A stretch of 64,000 nucleotides of DNA, taken from Streptosporangium lutulentum (GTDB taxonomy: Bacteria; Actinomycetota; Actinomycetes; Streptosporangiales; Streptosporangiaceae). Of the stretch, positions 16,822 through 24,530 are shown piece after piece; the first letter of the stretch is position 1, and every line of letters starts with the position of its first letter. The stretch covers positions 3,162,001-3,226,000 of the forward strand of contig NZ_JAUSQU010000001.1 in the NCBI RefSeq assembly GCF_030811455.1. Direction: 5' to 3'. Made by a program: the position numbers and the translations under genes. The notes under the pieces are model-generated. The model did not search any database. It worked only from the letters and a program-made list of their open reading frames with translations, and had not been told where the DNA came from.

Positions 16822-17481
16822 ATGGCCACCACCGCAGCCACCACCCCGGCCGCCACCGGCGTCCCCGCCGTCCGCCGTTCGACCGGCCACCTGCTGCTCG
16901 CCGGCGCTCTGGCCGGGCCGGTGTTCTTCACCTCGGCGACCGTCCAGATGCTCACCCGCGAGGGTTTCGACATCACCCGCCATCCGATCAGCCAGCTCTC
17001 CACCGGAGACCTCGGCTGGATCCAGATCGCCACGTTCGTCCTCGCCGGCCTGGGCGCCCTGGCACTGACCGGCGGCATCAGGCGCACCGTCACCGAGGGG
17101 ATCGGCCGGCGGGCGCTGCCCATCCTCGTCGGGATCTTCGGGGCCGGGATGATCGCCGCGGGCGTGTTCATCATGGACCCGGAAAACGGCTTTCCCGCCG
17201 GAACTCCCGACGGGCCGGTGGCTCAGATGTCCTGGCACAGCATCACGCACTCGGCCGCGGCCGCCGTCTCCTTCACCGCGCTGGCCGTCGCCGCCATCGT
17301 GCTGGCCGTCCGATGCGCCCGCCGCCGGGCCGTGCCGGCGGCCATCGGCAGCGGCGCCGCCGGACTCGTCCTGCTGGTGCCCATGTCGCCCGATCACATG
17401 AGCATCCAGATCGCCGTCAACGGCCTGGTCGCCTTCACCTGGACGACCGTCCTGGCCCTGTCCCTGCGCCGCTCCGCCTGA
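16822..17481 (+). CDS. DUF998 family membrane protein
   Basis: 219 residues from ATG 16822, with AAGGAGG six bases upstream. Six hydrophobic segments are visible, starting at about residue 24 (LLLAGALAGPVFFTSATV) and ending with LVAFTWTTVLALSL. The motif DITRHPISQLSTGD after the first helix is characteristic of DUF998. The molecular role is unknown. It lies 41 bases before the DGPF gene and is probably in one operon with it and the sigma factor. Confidence 0.85.
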   Translation: MATTAATTPAATGVPAVRRSTGHLLLAGALAGPVFFTSATVQMLTREGFDITRHPISQLSTGDLGWIQIATFVLAGLGALALTGGIRRTVTEGIGRRALPILVGIFGAGMIAAGVFIMDPENGFPAGTPDGPVAQMSWHSITHSAAAAVSFTALAVAAIVLAVRCARRRAVPAAIGSGAAGLVLLVPMSPDHMSIQIAVNGLVAFTWTTVLALSLRRSA

Positions 17482-17522
17482 CCTCGCGTACGCTTTCCCG
17501 AACGTTCGAAAGAGGATCCACC

Positions 17523-17894
17523 ATGAAGTACTTACTGCTCAGCCACACCCCGGCCGCGGCCTGGGACGCCGCGACCGCTGACACCCCGTCGGAGGAGGCG
17601 CTGGCGGCGTTCGCCGCCTACCAGAAGTTCGAGCGGGAACTGATCGCCACCGGCGAGTTCGTCAGCAGCGAGGGCCTCGGCCACCCCGCGGTCGCCACCA
17701 CGGTCCGCAAGACCGCTGACGGCGTGGTGGCGACCGACGGGCCGTTCGCCGAACTGAAGGAGGTCCTGGCCAGCTTCGCCGTCATCGACGTGGCCAGCCA
17801 GGAACGAGCCGTGGAGATCGTCTCGCGGATCGTCGAGGTGCTGGGTGAGCCGATCGAGATCCGGCCGATCATGGGTGAGGACTTCACGGCGTGA
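17523..17894 (+). CDS. YCII-related (DGPF domain) protein
   Basis: 123 residues from ATG 17523 (MKYLLLSHTP), preceded by AGAGGAT. It has the family signature VVATDGPFAELKE and ends in the EIRPIMG block. DGPF proteins are dimeric alpha/beta-barrel proteins of unknown activity, consistently encoded beside ECF42 sigma factors. The stop overlaps the start of the sigma factor gene by four bases (GTGA at 17891-17894), implying coupled translation. A palindromic GAACGTTC lies about 20 bases before the start and may be a regulatory site. Confidence 0.9.
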   Translation: MKYLLLSHTPAAAWDAATADTPSEEALAAFAAYQKFERELIATGEFVSSEGLGHPAVATTVRKTADGVVATDGPFAELKEVLASFAVIDVASQERAVEIVSRIVEVLGEPIEIRPIMGEDFTA

Positions 17895-19189
17895 CCGACC
17901 ATGCCGAACCGGCGGCCGGCAGGGCGGCGGGAAAGGCGCACGCGAGCATGAACGCCGACATCGAGCACCTGCTGCGGGTCGAGGCGCCACAGGTGCTCGG
18001 TGCGCTGGTGCGGCGTTTCGGCCGCTTCGACGTCGCCGAGGACGCGGTACAGGAGGCACTGCTCACCGCGAGCCGCATCTGGCCGGCCGACGGCGTGCCG
18101 GACAACCCACGCAGCTGGCTGATTCGCATCGGCTATCGACGGATGGTCGACCTGCTCCGCGCCGACCAGTCCCGGCGCCGACGTGAGCAGGAGGCCGGCG
18201 TCGCCGAGCTGGCCATGCGGGAACCGGACCGCCGGCCGGGCACCGCACGGGAGACCGACGACAGCCTCGCCCTGCTGCTGCTCTGCTGCCACCCGGCGCT
18301 GAGCGCCACCTCCCAGGTGGCGCTCACGCTGCGGGCCGTGGGCGGCCTCACGACCGCCGAGATCGCGCATGCCCACGGAACCCCGGAGAACACCATGGGC
18401 ACCCGGATCAGCCGCGCCAAGCAGCGGCTGGCCCGCGCCGGCGCCCGCTTCACCCCGCCGACCGACACCGACCGCGAAAGCCGGATGGCCGCCGCGATGC
18501 AGGTGCTCTACCTGATCTTCAACGAGGGATACACCGCCTCCACCGGCGACTGGCTCGCCCGCATCGACCTGACCAGCGAGGCCATCCGGCTGACCCGCAT
18601 GCTCCACGCCTCCGTGCCCGCCGACGTCGAGGTCACCGGCCTGCTCGCGCTGATGCTGCTCACCGAGGCCCGTCGTCCCGCCCGCACCAGCGGCCACGAC
18701 GAGCTGGTGCCCTTGGACGAGCAGGACCGGACGCGATGGGACCGCGACCTCATCCGCGAGGGCACCGAGCTGATCGACAGCGTCTGGGACCGCCGCGAGG
18801 TCGGCCCCTACCAGCTGCAGGCGGCGATCGCGGCCGTGCACGCCGCGGCGACCTCGCCGCAGCAGACCGACTGGCCGCAGATCGCGGCGCTCTACCTGTG
18901 GCTCGAACGGCTCAACCCCATCCCGCCGGTACGGCTGAGCCGGGTGGTGGCCGTGGCCAAAGCGTACGGGCCGGTTCGAGGACTGGCCCTGCTCGACGAC
19001 CTCAACCGCCGCTTCCAGCTCGGCCAGGACCCGCTGATCCGGCAGCGTGAACGCGCGGTGCGCGCCCACCTGCTCCAGATGACCGGCGACGCGGCCGACG
19101 CGGCGAGACTGTACCGTGAGGCGGCTTCCCTGACCGGCAACCTGGTCGAGCAGCGATATCTGCTCGACCAGGCCGACCGTCTGGGCTGA
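17891..19189 (+). CDS. ECF42-type RNA polymerase sigma factor with C-terminal TPR-like extension
   Basis: 432 residues from GTG 17891. Region 2 (about residues 25-95, with FDVAEDAVQEALLTASRIWP and NPRSWLIRIGYRRMVD) and region 4 (about 135-185, LTTAEIAHAHGTPENTMGTRISRAKQRL) make the sigma core. The long helical C-terminal extension (about 200-430, with FNEGYTAS, EARRPAR, LYLWLERLNPIPPVRLSRVVA) is specific to the ECF42 group. In that group a DGPF partner gene, as here, is the rule and no anti-sigma factor is present; activity is thought to be set by the extension. Length and motifs are intact. Confidence 0.93.
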   Translation: MTDHAEPAAGRAAGKAHASMNADIEHLLRVEAPQVLGALVRRFGRFDVAEDAVQEALLTASRIWPADGVPDNPRSWLIRIGYRRMVDLLRADQSRRRREQEAGVAELAMREPDRRPGTARETDDSLALLLLCCHPALSATSQVALTLRAVGGLTTAEIAHAHGTPENTMGTRISRAKQRLARAGARFTPPTDTDRESRMAAAMQVLYLIFNEGYTASTGDWLARIDLTSEAIRLTRMLHASVPADVEVTGLLALMLLTEARRPARTSGHDELVPLDEQDRTRWDRDLIREGTELIDSVWDRREVGPYQLQAAIAAVHAAATSPQQTDWPQIAALYLWLERLNPIPPVRLSRVVAVAKAYGPVRGLALLDDLNRRFQLGQDPLIRQRERAVRAHLLQMTGDAADAARLYREAASLTGNLVEQRYLLDQADRLG

Positions 19190-19327
19190 GAACGCGGGCG
19201 TGGTGCGCTCCCACCGGTACCCCCGGCTCGCGCGGCGCCCGCCCATGGATCTCACACGACGTCCCGCGATGGCCGGTGCCGATGGCGTACCGGCCCACCG
19301 ACGGTAGGGCGTCGTAGGCTCCACAAC

Positions 19328-19672
19328 ATGCACAGCACGCTGACGGAGCACGCCCGGTGTCTCTACGGAGACGAGTACCGACCCACGCCGAAGTGCGACC
19401 TCGAACACCGAGAGCACTACTTCGTCGAGGAGCTGACCTTCGCCGGCGCGGATTCGATCCTCGCCATGCTGCGTGAGCTATGCCCGCACGTAGTTGACGG
19501 CCTTCTGCCGGTCTGGGTACGCAACCTGTCCTATCGGCTGGTGCTTTTGCAGCGGCCGAACGAACCGGCGCTGATGCGAGAAGCCGCCGAGAACCTGTGG
19601 CTGCACGGACCGGACTGGGACGACATCGCAACAGACCTGACAAGGCAAGCAGACGCCCTGGGAACGGATTGA
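19328..19672 (+). CDS. Conserved-looking small protein of unknown function
   Basis: 114 residues from ATG 19328. The composition is protein-like (ordinary mix, strong GC3) with one cysteine pair spaced along the chain (CLYGD, CDLEHREHYF and CPHVVDG). I do not recognise a domain, signal peptide or membrane segment. It follows the sigma factor by 138 bases, so it may be independently transcribed. Without a family assignment the call rests on codon usage and length only. Confidence 0.55.
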   Translation: MHSTLTEHARCLYGDEYRPTPKCDLEHREHYFVEELTFAGADSILAMLRELCPHVVDGLLPVWVRNLSYRLVLLQRPNEPALMREAAENLWLHGPDWDDIATDLTRQADALGTD

Positions 19673-20014
19673 TCACGCATATGACAACGGACACTTCCTC
19701 GTCCTGGGAGCTCCGGGCGCGGGCCGCATCGGTGAGACCGACACCCTGGAGGAGGCGTTCGCGCTGATCGCGGCGGACCTGCCGCCGGACGCCGGGCCTG
19801 CCGTACGGGGACCGGGCGGCCGGTAGGCCTCAGCAAACACCTGGGCGTCCATGGCGCTACAGCTTCGTCCTGCCCGACCTGCCCCCGGTGCGATCCGCGA
19901 GCTGCGCGACCCCGGCGCGGCCGTCGGCGACGAAGACGACACGTGACCTATCGAGGGGTCCCCAGCGGACAGTGCTCACCGGTGGTACTGCCGGGAGGTG
20001 CCGGTTGCCGCGAG
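19673..20014. other. Degenerate intergenic region with fragmentary coding traces
   Basis: A plus-strand frame 19671-19826 without start reads like a protein C-terminus (HFLVLGAPGAGRIGETD then LEEAFALIAADLPP, stop at 19826). Further on, 19855-19946 has a similar short open tail in another frame. They may be remnants of one decayed gene. Nothing else is supported before the promoter at 20015. Confidence 0.4.
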
Positions 20015-20051
20015 CCTGACATCCCGGGGTGCTGTGTCGTCGAACCGGTGA
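20015..20051 (+). promoter_or_regulatory. Candidate ECF41-type promoter of the SnoaL gene (copy 1 of 3)
   Basis: A 37-base segment running from CCTGACATCCCGG to GTCGTCGAACCGGTGA matches the segment upstream of the ECF41 sigma gene at 31 of 37 positions without gaps, and it ends 41 bases before the SnoaL ATG. The -35-like TGACAT and -10-like CGTCGA fit the known ECF41 promoter style (TGTCACA and CGTC). Confidence 0.75.
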
Positions 20052-20091
20052 CAAGCCAAGGTTCCACACCGATGGGAAGTGATGGGTAGCG

Positions 20092-20532
20092 ATGTCTGCG
20101 CACCGCGAGGTAGACGAAGCCAAGATCAAGCAGCAGGTCGAGAAGATCGTCGAAGGAATCCGCGCCAAGGATCTCAAGGGCCTGAGGCGGCTTTACGCGA
20201 CAGACGTCGTCTCCTTCGACGTCGAGCCGCCGCTGCAGCACGTAGGGATAGAGGCGAAGACGGCGAACTGGACGAAGGTGTTCACGCTCTTCCAGGATGT
20301 GAACTATGAGCTTCGCGACCTGACACTCACCGTGGGCGATGACGTGGCATTCGGCCACGGCTTCGGTCGGCTCAGCGGCACGTTGAAGAACGGGACGGCG
20401 ACGAGTGGCATGTGGGTCCGGGCCACGTTCTGCTTCCGGAAGACCGACGACCATTGGCTGATCGCGCACGACCAGGTCTCTGTGCCGTTCGACATCGCAA
20501 GCGGCAAGGGCGTGGCCGACCTCGAGCCCTGA
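20092..20532 (+). CDS. SnoaL-like / NTF2-fold protein
   Basis: 146 residues from ATG 20092; the upstream GATGGGTAGC gives only a weak ribosome-binding site. The sequence fits the SnoaL_3/DUF4440 cone-fold family: an N-terminal helix (EKIVEGIRAKDLKGLRRLY), strand VSFDVEPPLQ, and a final WLIAHDQVSVPFD strand pair that closes the pocket. Such proteins bind or isomerise small hydrophobic ligands, but the substrate is unknown. It shares its promoter with the ECF41 gene at 21577 and the LUD gene, so it is very likely part of the regulon of that sigma factor. Confidence 0.85.
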   Translation: MSAHREVDEAKIKQQVEKIVEGIRAKDLKGLRRLYATDVVSFDVEPPLQHVGIEAKTANWTKVFTLFQDVNYELRDLTLTVGDDVAFGHGFGRLSGTLKNGTATSGMWVRATFCFRKTDDHWLIAHDQVSVPFDIASGKGVADLEP

Positions 20533-20788
20533 CGAGTCGTCGACGTTCGGGGGCGTCGCGGGCGCTGCCGCCGTCAAGCCGCCGGGCTGGTTTCGCAGGC
20601 CAGGGGCGCGGCGGTGCCGGCGGTGACGCCCCCGTCCGTGCTGACCAGGGCGTCACCGGCCGAGCGGGTCCGGGCGGGTGCTGAGGGGTTCGTTGGCGTC
20701 CTGCCATTGCCGGCACGATGAGACCTGGCCGCGGGACCGGAGTGCCCGGCGCCGATGTATCGGGTCCCCTGCGAGGAATGCCGGTGGT

Positions 20789-21418
20789 TCAGAATCCGAT
20801 GGTTTCGCGGAGCAGCAGGACGGTGCCGCGCCCGGGGTGGGGTTCCGCGTTGAGGATGAGAAGGCGGTTGAGGGCACTGGGCTGTCCGTAGACCTTCATG
20901 GCGCGCTCGTTTTCCAGCGGAAGGCAGTGGTCTTCGACGCGCCGCAGCGCGGTGCTCAGGTCGGACACCACCTTCTGCGCCCCGGCGATCCAGATCACGC
21001 GGGCCGCGGAGCCCGAGTAGCCGGCCAGCTGGCTTCCGCCGGCCGAGGCGGCCACAAGGGATCCGGTCTCGGTGACCGCGGCGACGCTGCCCACGATGAC
21101 GTCGGGGCAGGCGATCATCCGCCAGATCTCGGTCAATTGGGTGGCGCGGTCCATTGTCCTGCTGCGTTCCTTGACGGACTCGTATCGCCCGCTGCTGTTG
21201 ATGTCCTCATCGATGCCGGACAGGCGGAGGGTCTCGCTGGCCCCGGTGAACACGCTGGCGCCCTCGGGTATCAGCTCTTTGACGCGAGTACGCGCGGCGG
21301 CGGCGTCGTCGAGGATTTCCACGGTGAAACCGTGTGCGGTCAGCGCCGTGGCCGCCCGCTCCAGGCGCTGCGCGAGCGCCGGGTCGGCGAACGGTGTCGC
21401 CGGAATTGAGGTAGTCAT
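20789..21418 (-). CDS. LUD-domain protein (LutC/YkgG family)
   Basis: 209 residues from ATG 21418. It carries the LUD signature: GASVFTGASETLRLSGI in the first half and VIVGSVAAVTETGSLV with SGSAARVIWIAGAQKVV in the second. LutC-type proteins serve lactate or iron-sulfur-linked oxidation complexes, but this one is encoded alone, without LutA and LutB. Its promoter (21460-21496, minus strand) is nearly identical to that of the divergent sigma factor gene, pointing to control by the ECF41 protein rather than by lactate. Confidence 0.85.
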   Translation of the reverse strand: MTTSIPATPFADPALAQRLERAATALTAHGFTVEILDDAAAARTRVKELIPEGASVFTGASETLRLSGIDEDINSSGRYESVKERSRTMDRATQLTEIWRMIACPDVIVGSVAAVTETGSLVAASAGGSQLAGYSGSAARVIWIAGAQKVVSDLSTALRRVEDHCLPLENERAMKVYGQPSALNRLLILNAEPHPGRGTVLLLRETIGF

Positions 21419-21459
21419 GATCTCTCTGAGCTTCCTGTGCGCTGGATGATGTGTTCGTC

Positions 21460-21496
21460 TCAGCAGTCCGACAACGCGGCCCCCCGGAATGTGAGG
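21460..21496 (-). promoter_or_regulatory. Candidate ECF41-type promoter of the LUD gene (copy 2 of 3)
   Basis: Read on the minus strand this starts CCTCACATTCCGG and ends GTTGTCGGACTGCTGA, 31 of 37 positions identical to the sigma-gene copy. It ends 41 bases before the LUD start. With the copy at 21508-21544 it forms a back-to-back pair, seen in the DNA as a 13-bp inverted repeat (GGAATGTGAGG / CCTCACATTCC). Confidence 0.75.
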
Positions 21497-21507
21497 CGAC
21501 GCACCGG

Positions 21508-21544
21508 CCTCACATTCCGGTGCGCTGTGTTGTCGAACTGGTGA
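21508..21544 (+). promoter_or_regulatory. Candidate autoregulatory promoter of the ECF41 sigma gene (copy 3 of 3)
   Basis: It starts CCTCACATTCCGG and ends GTTGTCGAACTGGTGA, 32 bases before the sigma factor ATG. The same spacing and elements as the copies before the SnoaL and LUD genes suggest that the sigma factor drives its own transcription. Confidence 0.75.
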
Positions 21545-21576
21545 GGGCAGATGCGACCAAGGGAGCCGTCGGCACC

Positions 21577-22515
21577 ATGACCACCCGATCCCGGCCAGGA
21601 CACGGCCGGCCCGATCCCGGCCAGGACACGATCACGAGCGAGCGGCGCCAGCTGATCAATATCGCCTACCGGCTCCTGGGCTCCCTGGCCGAGGCCGAGG
21701 ACGCCGTTCAAGAGGCCTACGCCCGCTGGTACACCATGTCCCCGCAGCAGCAGGAGGCCATCGAGTCCCCCGGCGCCTGGCTGACGACGGTCGCCGGCCG
21801 TATCTGCCTCAATGTGCTCTCCTCGGCGCGGGCCCGGCGAGAGACCTACGTAGGCGAATGGATCCCCGAGCCGCTACCCGAACGTACGGAGCGGAGCACC
21901 GGGCGGCCTGCCGGCACCACCGTCGACCCGGCCGACCGGGTCACCCTGGATGAGTCGGTCAACCTGGCCTTCCTGGTGGTGCTCGAATCGATGACCCCGG
22001 CCGAGCGCGTCGCGTTCATCCTGCACGACGTCTTCTGCCACTCCTTCGCCGAAGTGGCCGAGATCGTCGGCCGCACGCCGGCGGCCTGCCGCCAGCTGGC
22101 CTCCTCGGCCCGCCGCCGTATCCGGGCCTCGCAGCCTTCCGCGACCCCGGCGGCCCAGCGTGCCGGCATCGTCAGGGACTTCAAGCAGGCATGGGAGGCC
22201 AAGGACATCAACGCCCTGATCGGCCTGCTCGACCCCGACGCCACGGCGATCGCCGACGGCGGCGGCCTCGCCACCACTTTCCTGCGCCCCATCGAAGGCG
22301 GCGAGCAGATCGCGCGCGCCTGGGTCGAGCTCGCCGACCGGAGGCCCGGCAACATGACGTTCCTGGAGCGTACGGTCAACGGTCAGCCCGGTCTGGTGGC
22401 TCAGCGGGACGGCGTCACCGTGACGGTGTTCGCGTTCGAGGTCGCGGGCGACCGGATCAAGCACATCTGGGTAGTGCGCAACCCCGAGAAACTGCGTCGC
22501 TGGACGACGGATTGA
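21577..22515 (+). CDS. ECF41-type RNA polymerase sigma factor with SnoaL-like C-terminal domain
   Basis: 312 residues from ATG 21577. Region 2 (ERRQLINIAYRLLGSLAEAE, DAVQEAYARWY) and region 4 (SMTPAERVAFILHDVF, EVAEIVGRTPAACRQLASSARRR) form the sigma core. The C-terminal NTF2-like domain (about 195-305) carries the ECF41 hallmarks: WIPEP in the linker, ADGGG in the domain and NPEKL near the end. In this group the extension replaces an anti-sigma factor and tunes activity. Three matching promoters (SnoaL, LUD, self) define a likely local regulon. A 21-bp direct repeat in the first codons (RPGHGRPDPGQD) is a minor oddity. Confidence 0.94.
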   Translation: MTTRSRPGHGRPDPGQDTITSERRQLINIAYRLLGSLAEAEDAVQEAYARWYTMSPQQQEAIESPGAWLTTVAGRICLNVLSSARARRETYVGEWIPEPLPERTERSTGRPAGTTVDPADRVTLDESVNLAFLVVLESMTPAERVAFILHDVFCHSFAEVAEIVGRTPAACRQLASSARRRIRASQPSATPAAQRAGIVRDFKQAWEAKDINALIGLLDPDATAIADGGGLATTFLRPIEGGEQIARAWVELADRRPGNMTFLERTVNGQPGLVAQRDGVTVTVFAFEVAGDRIKHIWVVRNPEKLRRWTTD

Positions 22516-22665
22516 GGCGCGTCTCCCCACCGGGAGCGGCGCTCGGGTCGGCGCGACGTGCCCCAACCTGGTGCCCGGCGACCTGCGGCGACGTGTCTGC
22601 ACACGGCGCACGGCTCGTGGTGGTCATCTGCGACAGACCGTGAAGCGACCACGGTGCCGACCTGT

Positions 22666-23265
22666 TCAGGGGCCGAAAGCTCTGAGGGTCACGTCGACAA
22701 GTGAGTCGGCGTATGTGGCGGTCAGCGGACCGCTGCGGTGCAGCCACCGCTGGAAGAGGGGGGCGTAGAGCACCTCGAGGACCAGGTCGAGGTCGGCGTC
22801 GGCGTCGAGCTGGCCGACTTCCTGGGCGCTGCGCAGACGTGCTTTCTTCGCCTCTTCCAGCGGCTGGGCCAGCTTCTCGCGGTACTGGGCCGCCAGCTCG
22901 GCATCGTTGGAGATCTCGGTGTTGAGGGCCCGGATCAGCCGGTCGAAGGACGGGTCGGCGAACTCCTCCGCCGTGGCGCGCATGACAAGCTTGAGGTCCG
23001 CCTCAAGGTCTCCCGTGTCCGGCAGCGCGACCGACTGCCCGTCCGCATCCTCACTCAGAGCCAGAAAGGCAGCGAAGACGACCGCGCTCTTCGACGGCCA
23101 CCGCCGGTAGATCGTCTGCTTGCCGACGCCGGCACGGGCAGCGATGGCTTCGACGGTGACCTTCTCGTACGCCTCCTCGGCGACCAGGGCGCGGGTGGCC
23201 GCGAGGATCGCCTGCCGGGACCGTTCCTTGCGCCGGGAGTGGTCCGGCCCCTTCTCGTTGGACAT
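22666..23265 (-). CDS. TetR-family transcriptional regulator
   Basis: 199 residues from ATG 23265. The TetR_N helix-turn-helix is typical (SRQAILAATRALVAEEAYEKV, then VEAIAARAGVGKQTIYRRWPSK, about residues 16-58). The ligand-binding helices follow with ATAEEFADPSFDRLIRAL. It is divergent from an SDR gene; the 116-base spacer contains repeated CGAGACGAWCCGT motifs, presumably its operator, so it probably represses itself and the SDR. The inducer is unknown. Confidence 0.92.
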   Translation of the reverse strand: MSNEKGPDHSRRKERSRQAILAATRALVAEEAYEKVTVEAIAARAGVGKQTIYRRWPSKSAVVFAAFLALSEDADGQSVALPDTGDLEADLKLVMRATAEEFADPSFDRLIRALNTEISNDAELAAQYREKLAQPLEEAKKARLRSAQEVGQLDADADLDLVLEVLYAPLFQRWLHRSGPLTATYADSLVDVTLRAFGP

Positions 23266-23291
23266 GCGTTCAGCCTATCCATGAAACTAAA

Positions 23292-23357
23292 CGAGACGAT
23301 CCGTATTGATGGATTGAGAGCAACACTCTAAACTCAAAACGAACCGAGACGAACCGT
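23292..23357. promoter_or_regulatory. Putative TetR operator repeats
   Basis: CGAGACGATCCGT at 23292-23304 and CGAGACGAACCGT at 23345-23357 are direct repeats in the AT-richer divergent spacer. The second overlaps a dyad AAACGAACC/GGTTCG-type arrangement close to the SDR start. The placement suits repression of both genes. Confidence 0.55.
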
Positions 23358-23381
23358 TTTATTTACTGAGAGTGAGGTGCC

Positions 23382-24203
23382 GTGACGAATGCAAGAGTCT
23401 GGCTCATCACCGGCGCATCCCGCGGCCTGGGCAGGGCTTTCACCGAGGCCGTCTTGGCGGCCGGTGACCGCGTCGTGGCTGCCGCCCGCAACGTCGGGCC
23501 CCTGGAGGAACTGACCGAGAAGTACCCCGGCCGGCTTGTCCCGCTTCCGTTGGATGTCACCGACCGTCAGGGCGTGTTCGACGGGGTGGAGCGGGCGGCA
23601 GCCGCGTTCGGCAGGCTGGACGTTGTCGTCAACAACGCCGGCGCGATGCTCTACGGGATGGTGGAGGAAGCCACGGAAGAGCAGATCCGGGCGCATTTGG
23701 ATGTGAACTTCTTCGGCGCTGTGTGGGTGGCCCAGGCGGTCCTTCCTTACTTGCGCGCCCAGGGCGGGGGACGGCTCCTCCAGGTCACCTCGATGGGCAG
23801 CGGCGGTGGCATGGCCACCGTCGGCTTCTACGGCGCAGGCAAGGCCGCGCTGGACTCGGTCAGCGAGGCACTGGCGATGGAGGTCGAGGGGTTCGGCGTC
23901 AAGGTCACCATCGTGCAGATGGGCGGCTACGACACCGGCCTGTTCACCACCGGCACCACGACCACCGAACCCCTGGCGCGGTACCAGCCCCTGCGCACCG
24001 AGATGGAGGCGATGTGGGGCGACGCCGTCACCCCGGGACCGGGCACCGCCGCTCCGGTCATCATGGAGCTGGCCTCACTGCCGGACCCGCCCCGACGGCT
24101 GATCGTCGGCAGCCGGTCCTTCGATCACGTCTTGGAGATGGACCAGGCCCAAGCGGATCTGTACCGGTCCTGGGAGCACCTCAGCCGCCTCGCCCCGGGC
24201 TGA
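23382..24203 (+). CDS. Short-chain dehydrogenase/reductase
   Basis: 273 residues from GTG 23382, preceded by GTGAGGTG. It is a classical SDR using NAD(P)(H): cofactor motif TGASRGLGRA (about residues 11-20), NNAGA at about 86, and the catalytic tyrosine/lysine in YGAGKAALDSV (about 150-160) with the active serine in VTSMGS. An arginine after the glycine-rich motif favours NADP. The substrate is unknown. It is divergent from the TetR gene and ends at a very stable hairpin. Confidence 0.93.
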   Translation: MTNARVWLITGASRGLGRAFTEAVLAAGDRVVAAARNVGPLEELTEKYPGRLVPLPLDVTDRQGVFDGVERAAAAFGRLDVVVNNAGAMLYGMVEEATEEQIRAHLDVNFFGAVWVAQAVLPYLRAQGGGRLLQVTSMGSGGGMATVGFYGAGKAALDSVSEALAMEVEGFGVKVTIVQMGGYDTGLFTTGTTTTEPLARYQPLRTEMEAMWGDAVTPGPGTAAPVIMELASLPDPPRRLIVGSRSFDHVLEMDQAQADLYRSWEHLSRLAPG

Positions 24204-24226
24204 CCGGGTCCGCGCCACGACGTTCT

Positions 24227-24275
24227 CATGCCCGTACCCGCCCCGCCGCGCAGTCGCGGGGCGGGTACGGGCATG
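24227..24275. terminator. Very stable hairpin after the SDR gene
   Basis: A 20-bp perfect stem with a 9-base loop: CATGCCCGTACCCGCCCCGC pairs with its complement ending at 24275. It begins 24 bases after the SDR stop. No U-tract follows. Confidence 0.8.
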
Positions 24276-24530
24276 TGCCGGGAAGCACGCCGTACCGGCA
24301 GGGACCGCCGGAGTCGACCGCAGGGCAGCCCGTCCCGCACGGCACGCTGGCACGGAAAACGTCACAATTGAAGTTGCATGTCCGGATCTGAGTGGTTTAT
24401 GGCTAGATGAAGGCGGCACACAACAACGAGGTCGCGGCACTATAGATCACAAACAGACTGCGCCTCGCGGAACCCCCAAGAACAGGGAGCGCAAAAGTCG
24501 AAAATTCGCACTAGCAACAGGACATATGCC
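24276..24530. other. Upstream region of the flavin oxidase gene
   Basis: About 250 bases without a supported gene. The last 150 are AT-richer (for example AAAGTCGAAAATTCGC) and should hold the promoter; AGGA lies about nine bases before the oxidase start. Confidence 0.5.

Noticed and set aside
17618..19417. A 599-codon open frame on the minus strand
   Set aside because: It lies antisense to the DGPF and ECF42 genes, whose motifs are unmistakable. Antisense frames stay open in high-GC3 DNA.
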